This document shows positions 60,032 to 64,000 of a DNA stretch of 64,000 nt, piece after piece. Under the pieces are notes generated by a model. The model did not search any database. It was not told the origin of the DNA and saw only the letters and a program-made list of their open reading frames with translations. The position numbers were made by a program, and so were the translations under genes. This DNA is from Pseudomonas shahriarae. Lineage in GTDB: Bacteria; Pseudomonadota; Gammaproteobacteria; Pseudomonadales; Pseudomonadaceae. The stretch spans positions 1,178,001-1,242,000 of the forward strand of contig NZ_CP077085.1 of the NCBI RefSeq assembly GCF_014268455.2, given 5' to 3'. Position 1 is the first letter of the stretch. The number at the start of each line of letters is the position of its first letter.

Positions 60032-60991
60032 ATGCCTGTAATCACAGCACCATCCCAAGGTATTGCACCAAGCGCCCACTGTGCGGCAGATGAGTTGTTC
60101 CCGATTCGCGAAGTTGCGAGATTGACGGGTATCAACCCGGTCACGCTCCGAGCGTGGGAGCGGCGTTATGGTTTGATCCAACCGGTACGCACCGAAAGCG
60201 GGCATCGCCTGTACACGCAGAAGGATATTGAGACCGTCCATCGCATTCTGGATTGGATCGAGCGTGGCGTGGCGGTCAGCAAAGTTGGCAAGATCCTCGC
60301 GCGCGACGATTCGCAGGCCTCTTTCGTGCGCCAGTTGCAGGAAGGCGACGCAGAACACGAGTCGACTCAGTGGCAGCAGCAGTTGCAACTTGCCATCGGC
60401 GCTTTTGATGAGCTGCAACTGGAACGCCTGTACGGGCAGATTTTTGCGGCATACCCCGTTGCGGTGGTGTTCCAGGACATCCTGATGCCCCTTTGGCAAC
60501 AGTTGTTGCGTCACCAGGGGCGTTTCGGCCAGGCCAGCGAATGGCTGTTTTTCGACAGTTTCCTGCGGGCGCGGATTTCCCAGCGCCTGCAGATGGCCCG
60601 TGCCGGCCGTACGCCACAGGTATTGCTGGCGGCCATTGCCGGGGAGTGCCGAGAACTGGAGTTGCTGGTGGCGGGGCTGATGCTCAGTGGTGATGAACTG
60701 GCCGTTCACGTGTTGAGCTTGGGGCATCCCCTGGATGAGTTGACGCTGGTCTGCGAGAAGACCCGGCCGCAGGCGCTGGTGCTGTTCTCCAACCACTCAC
60801 CGACCCACGATTTGCCCAATCGGCTGGAGCGCTTGGCCCTGACCCTGGAATGCCCGCTGCTATTGGCCGGTGATGCCTCGGACATGGCCGACAAGCAACT
60901 GGCCGGTACTGCCATCGGTTGCCTGGGCAATGAGGGGCGGTTGATGCAGCGACGCTTGCAGCAGTTTCTCAGTGGAACCCTGGATACCTGA
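60032..60991 (+). CDS. Second MerR-family class II LitR/PplR-like regulator
   Basis: A 319-residue protein (from ATG 60032) built like the regulator in the photolyase operon: MerR domain at about 22-92 with IREVARLTGINPVTLRAWERRYGL, a helical domain with EWLFFDSFLRARI, and a Rossmann-like C-terminal domain without the DxHxxG cobalamin motif. The start is uncertain: no strong ribosome site, and an open frame continues to 59858, but the protein N terminus here matches the other regulator. GGTATA (59982) and TGTATA (60012) lie upstream. Confidence 0.83.
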   Translation: MPVITAPSQGIAPSAHCAADELFPIREVARLTGINPVTLRAWERRYGLIQPVRTESGHRLYTQKDIETVHRILDWIERGVAVSKVGKILARDDSQASFVRQLQEGDAEHESTQWQQQLQLAIGAFDELQLERLYGQIFAAYPVAVVFQDILMPLWQQLLRHQGRFGQASEWLFFDSFLRARISQRLQMARAGRTPQVLLAAIAGECRELELLVAGLMLSGDELAVHVLSLGHPLDELTLVCEKTRPQALVLFSNHSPTHDLPNRLERLALTLECPLLLAGDASDMADKQLAGTAIGCLGNEGRLMQRRLQQFLSGTLDT

Positions 60992-60993
60992 GA

Positions 60994-61599
60994 TCAGGCA
61001 TGCACTTCGGGGTGGGCCAGGCGATGCTGTTGCAGGATGAACTGGCGCAGGCGCTCGGTTTCATCCGCATCACCCTGGCTCAAGCGGTAGGCAAACAGGC
61101 CGCGAGCCGTTTCGCGCTCTAACGTGCCACGCACGGCAATCCGTTCGTAGCCGGAGGGGCTGAACCACATCGAGAACGTGCGCGGTGGTTTGCTGCGGCC
61201 GCGACACTGCACCAGCAGGCCCTTGAACGACACTTCATGCACCCACAACGCTCCCGGCTGACCCCTGACGTTTTCCAGGGCGACCGGCTCTTCAAGCACC
61301 AGGCGCCAGGGCCGGATCATCGGCCCATCCTCGAAAATACTCGGCACCCCAAGACGCAAGTGCACGGCATGGAACTCGTCTTCCACCAGTTGCAGTGGAA
61401 AGGTCATTTGCTGGTTATCGAACTGCGCCTGGATCGTCACCTGCTCATGGGCCGCGAGGCGCGTAAGCAGGTCGCGGATCTGCGCGCCACCGTTGACCGT
61501 CAGGCTCGACGACACATCCCGCACATTCAGCTGCGGGTTGTGGTGCATGTTCTGGATGAAATCCAGCTCGTCCTGGGTCAAAAGCGCGTCGCGTTGCAT
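60994..61599 (-). CDS. PilZ-like domain protein
   Basis: A 201-residue soluble protein. The segment WVHEVSFKGLLVQCRG near 120 resembles the D/NxSxxG core of PilZ c-di-GMP receptors, although the first residue is Glu, and an Arg-rich element upstream is not clear. The N-terminal half looks like a YcgR-type flanking domain. Binding of c-di-GMP is therefore possible but unproven. It is convergent with the LitR-like gene (gap of 2 bases) and follows the LOV gene on the same strand. Confidence 0.62.
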   Translation of the reverse strand: MQRDALLTQDELDFIQNMHHNPQLNVRDVSSSLTVNGGAQIRDLLTRLAAHEQVTIQAQFDNQQMTFPLQLVEDEFHAVHLRLGVPSIFEDGPMIRPWRLVLEEPVALENVRGQPGALWVHEVSFKGLLVQCRGRSKPPRTFSMWFSPSGYERIAVRGTLERETARGLFAYRLSQGDADETERLRQFILQQHRLAHPEVHA

Positions 61600-61657
61600 T
61601 GATGTGGCTCAAGGAAATGCGTGATTAAACTGATTATCACCCTAAAGACCATATTTT

Positions 61658-62125
61658 CTAAAGTTTGTTAGATCCGCTCGTCGCCCGGAGCGTTGCCAAC
61701 TCGGCCGTAAGTGCTGCTACCTGGGCTTCCAGCTGGGTCACACGCTGCTGGGCCTTGACCTGAACCGTGACATCTTTCTGCACGCCGACGAAGTAAGTCT
61801 GCTGATCGGCCTGGTTATAAACCGTCGATAATGACAGTTCATTCCAGAAATGCGTGCCGTCCTTGCGGTAGTTGCGCAGGATTTCCCGGCATGCGCCGCC
61901 ACTGTCCAGGGCTTCGCGAATGGCCATCAGGGCCGGCTGGTCGCGGTCACCCGATTGCAGGAAGCGGCAATCCTGATAAAGGACGTCGTCTAGGTTGTAG
62001 CCGGTCATGCGTTCGAAGGCGGGGTTCACGTAAATCAGCGGTTTGTCCTTGCCTTCCCGTTCCGCCACGACAATCCCGTCGTTGGAGGCATTGACCACCA
62101 TTTGCATGAGCTTGGCGTTGATCAT
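61658..62125 (-). CDS. Short LOV-domain blue-light photoreceptor
   Basis: A 155-residue protein consisting of one LOV core plus flanking helices. The photoactive Cys53 lies in YQDCRFLQ, and the flavin-contact segments NYRKDGTHFWNELSLS and FVGVQKDVT are present. It strongly resembles the P. putida short LOV protein PpSB1-LOV, which also has its cysteine at position 53. There is no output domain; a C-terminal coiled helix (about 120-150) may mediate dimerisation. I start at ATG 62125; an ATG four codons upstream lacks a ribosome site. It probably signals by protein contact, perhaps to the LitR-like regulators. Confidence 0.92.
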   Translation of the reverse strand: MINAKLMQMVVNASNDGIVVAEREGKDKPLIYVNPAFERMTGYNLDDVLYQDCRFLQSGDRDQPALMAIREALDSGGACREILRNYRKDGTHFWNELSLSTVYNQADQQTYFVGVQKDVTVQVKAQQRVTQLEAQVAALTAELATLRATSGSNKL

Positions 62126-62228
62126 TGAGCGATCCATAGCGTGTTTGTGGATTTCTTAGTGTAGGGCAACCCACCCGGCTGCCAACTGTTAATATCCCAG
62201 GTTTTCACTCAACTACAGGATCAGATTG

Positions 62229-62684
62229 ATGAAAGTCGCCATCCTTTCCGGCTCGGTCTATGGCACGGCAGAAGAAGTTGCCCGCCACGCCATGGGTATC
62301 CTCAATGCAGCCGGTTTCGAGGCCTGGCATAACCCGCGGGCGACCCTGGCCGATGTGCAGGCCTTCGCCCCGGACGCCTTTCTGGCCGTCACCTCCACCA
62401 CCGGCATGGGCGAACTGCCGGACAACCTGATGCCGCTGTATTCGATGATCCGCGACCAACTGCCCGCCGCCTGGCGCGGTTTGCCTGGCGCGGTGATCGG
62501 CCTGGGCGACGCCAGCTACGGCGACACCTTCTGTGGCGGCGGCGAGCAGATGCGTGAGTTGTTCGGCGAATTGGGCGTGCGCGAAGTCCTGCCAATGCTG
62601 CGCCTGGATGCCAGCGAAAGCGTCACCCCGGAAGCTGACGCGGAGCCATGGCTGGCAGAGTTGGTCAGCGCACTGCGCGGCTGA
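62229..62684 (+). CDS. Flavodoxin
   Basis: A 151-residue flavodoxin-like FMN protein (MioC/YqcA type) with the phosphate loop LSGSVYGTAEEVA near 6-18, STTGMGELPDN near 57 and GLGDASYGDTFCGG near 92. AGGA is 8 bases before ATG 62229. Electron partners are unknown. It is divergent from the LOV gene. Confidence 0.92.
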   Translation: MKVAILSGSVYGTAEEVARHAMGILNAAGFEAWHNPRATLADVQAFAPDAFLAVTSTTGMGELPDNLMPLYSMIRDQLPAAWRGLPGAVIGLGDASYGDTFCGGGEQMRELFGELGVREVLPMLRLDASESVTPEADAEPWLAELVSALRG

Positions 62685-63561
62685 TCGGGTATTCGCGCAG
62701 CAGCGCCAGCCAGGCCAGGGCGGCTTTCGACAGATAGGCGCCCTTGCGCCAGATAAAGGCAATATCCCAACGTAGGAATTGCGGTGCCCTGAGTGTCAGG
62801 CGCACCACGCCGGGACGTTCCAGCCCACGTGCGACCACGCTGGGCAGAAGCACCACGCCCTGGCCGGCGGCCACCAGTGCCACCAGAAAGTCCGCCTGGC
62901 CACTGCGCCCACTTTCCCGGGGTGTGAAGCCCAGTTGCTGGCAGGCCTGGAGTAGCCGGTCATTGAGCACAAAGCTGCGCTGGTACATCAAAAATGGCGT
63001 GTCGGCCAACTCCTCCAGGCCAATCTCTGTGTGCTGCGCCAGTGGGTGGTCCACGGGCAGCAGCGCATCCAGCGGTTCATCACAGAAAGCTTGCCAGGCG
63101 AAAGCCGGATCGGTGGGCAGCAGGCTGCCGCCGACGTCCAGCTCACCCGCGAGGATTGCCTGCTCAATATTGCGGCTGCCGCCCTCGAGCAATTGGATGC
63201 TGACATTGGGGTAGCGCCGGCGATATTCGGCAAACAGCCCGGCAAACAGGGTGTCGCCCCCCAACTGCGGCAGGCCCATGCGCAACTCGCCACGGGTGAG
63301 TTGATTCAAGTCGTCCAGCTCGCTCAGCAGCTCGGTTTGCAGGCGCAACATGGCTTCGGCCCGTTGCAGCACCACCTGCCCGGCGGCGGTCAGGCGCACC
63401 TGGGAGCCAATGCGGTCGAGCAGCGGCGTGCCCAGGCTTTGCTCCAGTTGCGCCACTTGCTTGCTCACGGCGGACTGGCTGATATGCAAGGTTTTCCCGG
63501 CCTGGGTAAACCCGCCACGGTGGACCACTTCGATAAAGCTGCGCAGTTGTTTGAATTCCAT
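62665..63561 (-). CDS. LysR-type regulator next to cidA/lrgA gene
   Basis: A 298-residue LysR regulator: N-terminal HTH with SFIEVVHRGGFTQAGKTLHISQSAVSKQV, then a two-lobe inducer-binding domain. The start is ATG 63561. It overlaps the flavodoxin 3' end by 20 bases on the opposite strand. It is divergent from the CidA/LrgA gene with about 90 bases between, so it probably controls that gene, as CidR does in other bacteria. Confidence 0.9.
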   Translation of the reverse strand: MEFKQLRSFIEVVHRGGFTQAGKTLHISQSAVSKQVAQLEQSLGTPLLDRIGSQVRLTAAGQVVLQRAEAMLRLQTELLSELDDLNQLTRGELRMGLPQLGGDTLFAGLFAEYRRRYPNVSIQLLEGGSRNIEQAILAGELDVGGSLLPTDPAFAWQAFCDEPLDALLPVDHPLAQHTEIGLEELADTPFLMYQRSFVLNDRLLQACQQLGFTPRESGRSGQADFLVALVAAGQGVVLLPSVVARGLERPGVVRLTLRAPQFLRWDIAFIWRKGAYLSKAALAWLALLREYPISRAVR

Positions 63562-63653
63562 TGCGGTAATTCCTATTTGGAATGGCTTGCAGTCTAACAA
63601 TTCGCTTCGGGTATGCCACGCGGCTCTTTAAAATGAAGGCCTGCGAGGAACCT

Positions 63654-64000
63654 ATGTCTACTAAACGCTTAACCTTCAAACATCTGGGCCGGCTGCTGGT
63701 TGAGTTGCTGGTATTGCTGGCGATTTACTTGCTGGGCTGCCAAGTGGCCGTGTGGCTGGCCTGGCCGATCCCTGGCGGGGTGATTGGCCTGGGCTTGCTG
63801 TTGCTGGTGTTCGCCAGCGGCCTGATCAAACCGGCGGCCCTGCAATTGGGCGCTGGCCTGCTGATGGCAGAGATGCTGCTGTTCTTTATCCCGGCGCTGA
63901 TGAGCCTGCTCGATTACGGCGGCCTGATGCGCCATGACGGCTGGCGGATCATGCTGGTGATCGCCCTCAGTACCCTGATGGTGATGCTGGTCACGGCGTT
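63654..64000 (+). CDS. CidA/LrgA-family membrane protein, cut by window end
   Basis: The frame opens at ATG 63654 and is still open at the last base (115 codons seen). The sequence is very hydrophobic, about four membrane helices, with WPIPGGVIGLGLLLLV and AEMLLFFIPALMSL, both typical of CidA/LrgA holin-like proteins that influence murein hydrolase activity and acetate or pyruvate metabolism. The lrgB/cidB partner would be expected just beyond the window. Confidence 0.9.
   Translation, partial: MSTKRLTFKHLGRLLVELLVLLAIYLLGCQVAVWLAWPIPGGVIGLGLLLLVFASGLIKPAALQLGAGLLMAEMLLFFIPALMSLLDYGGLMRHDGWRIMLVIALSTLMVMLVTA

Noticed and set aside
59819..60796. Upstream extension of the ABM-like gene on the minus strand (to 512 residues)
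   Set aside because: The extension is antisense to the second LitR-like gene; the true domain starts at 59818.

Overview
The window comes from a fluorescent Pseudomonas, most likely the P. fluorescens group. The run ychF-pth-rplY-prs-tRNA-Gln-ispE-lolB-TPR lipoprotein // hemA-prfA-prmC-moeB-murI-pagL is the standard Pseudomonas layout. The hrp/hrc genes next to ychF resemble the rsp/rsc type III secretion system (T3SS) described in P. fluorescens, which is a relative of the P. syringae Hrp system. REP-type repeats built on TGTGGGAG...GGCTTGC also fit this group. No transposase, phage or CRISPR array was seen.

Layout. 1-13.4 kb: part of a T3SS cluster. A + strand operon (end of hrpQ, hrcN, hrpO, hrpP, hrcQ, hrcR, hrcS, hrcT, hrcU) runs tail to tail into two - strand operons (hrpF-hrpG-hrcC-hrpT-hrpV and hrpA-hrpB-hrcJ-hrpD-hrpE), each with a recognisable HrpL (hrp) box. 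They are followed by a single hrpS-like activator gene. hrpZ is absent from its usual place and hrcQ is one unsplit gene. hrpL, hrpJ and hrcV, if present, lie before position 1. 13.8-26.3 kb: conserved housekeeping genes for translation, haem, lipoprotein sorting and cell wall.

26.4-38.6 kb: a tightly overlapping - strand operon that reads as a light or photo-oxidative damage module. It holds a RudS-type tRNA 4-thiouridine desulfidase, a class II LitR/PplR-like MerR regulator, DNA photolyase, an NTF2-like protein, an SDR, an FAD oxidoreductase, a DUF1365 protein, a Cfa-type methyltransferase and a DUF2878 membrane protein. Its promoter carries four TGTACA boxes arranged as two pairs with the same 18-bp spacing. 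Next come an FAD oxidoreductase with a Trp-rich small protein, an epimerase and hemH. 38.6-57.3 kb: metal uptake (DUF4198 protein with a TonB receptor), AlgW protease, Nif3-like protein, cysD-cysNC, an acyltransferase with pta, an FKBP isomerase, glutathione peroxidase, an OYE-family reductase, a small unknown ORF behind a possible HrpL box, a glycosyltransferase, a di-haem peroxidase, cysZ and trxB. 57.4-64 kb: a HopJ-family protein, a DUF1244 protein, folX-folM, a monooxygenase-like membrane protein, a second LitR-like regulator, a PilZ-like protein, a short LOV photoreceptor, a flavodoxin, and a LysR regulator divergent from cidA/lrgA.

The two threads most worth following are the light-response parts (LOV sensor, two LitR-like regulators and an operator-rich photolyase operon in one window) and the T3SS details missed by ordinary gene calling: a 59-residue pilin candidate, an internal start in hrcQ, and an orphan hrp box about 40 kb from the cluster.
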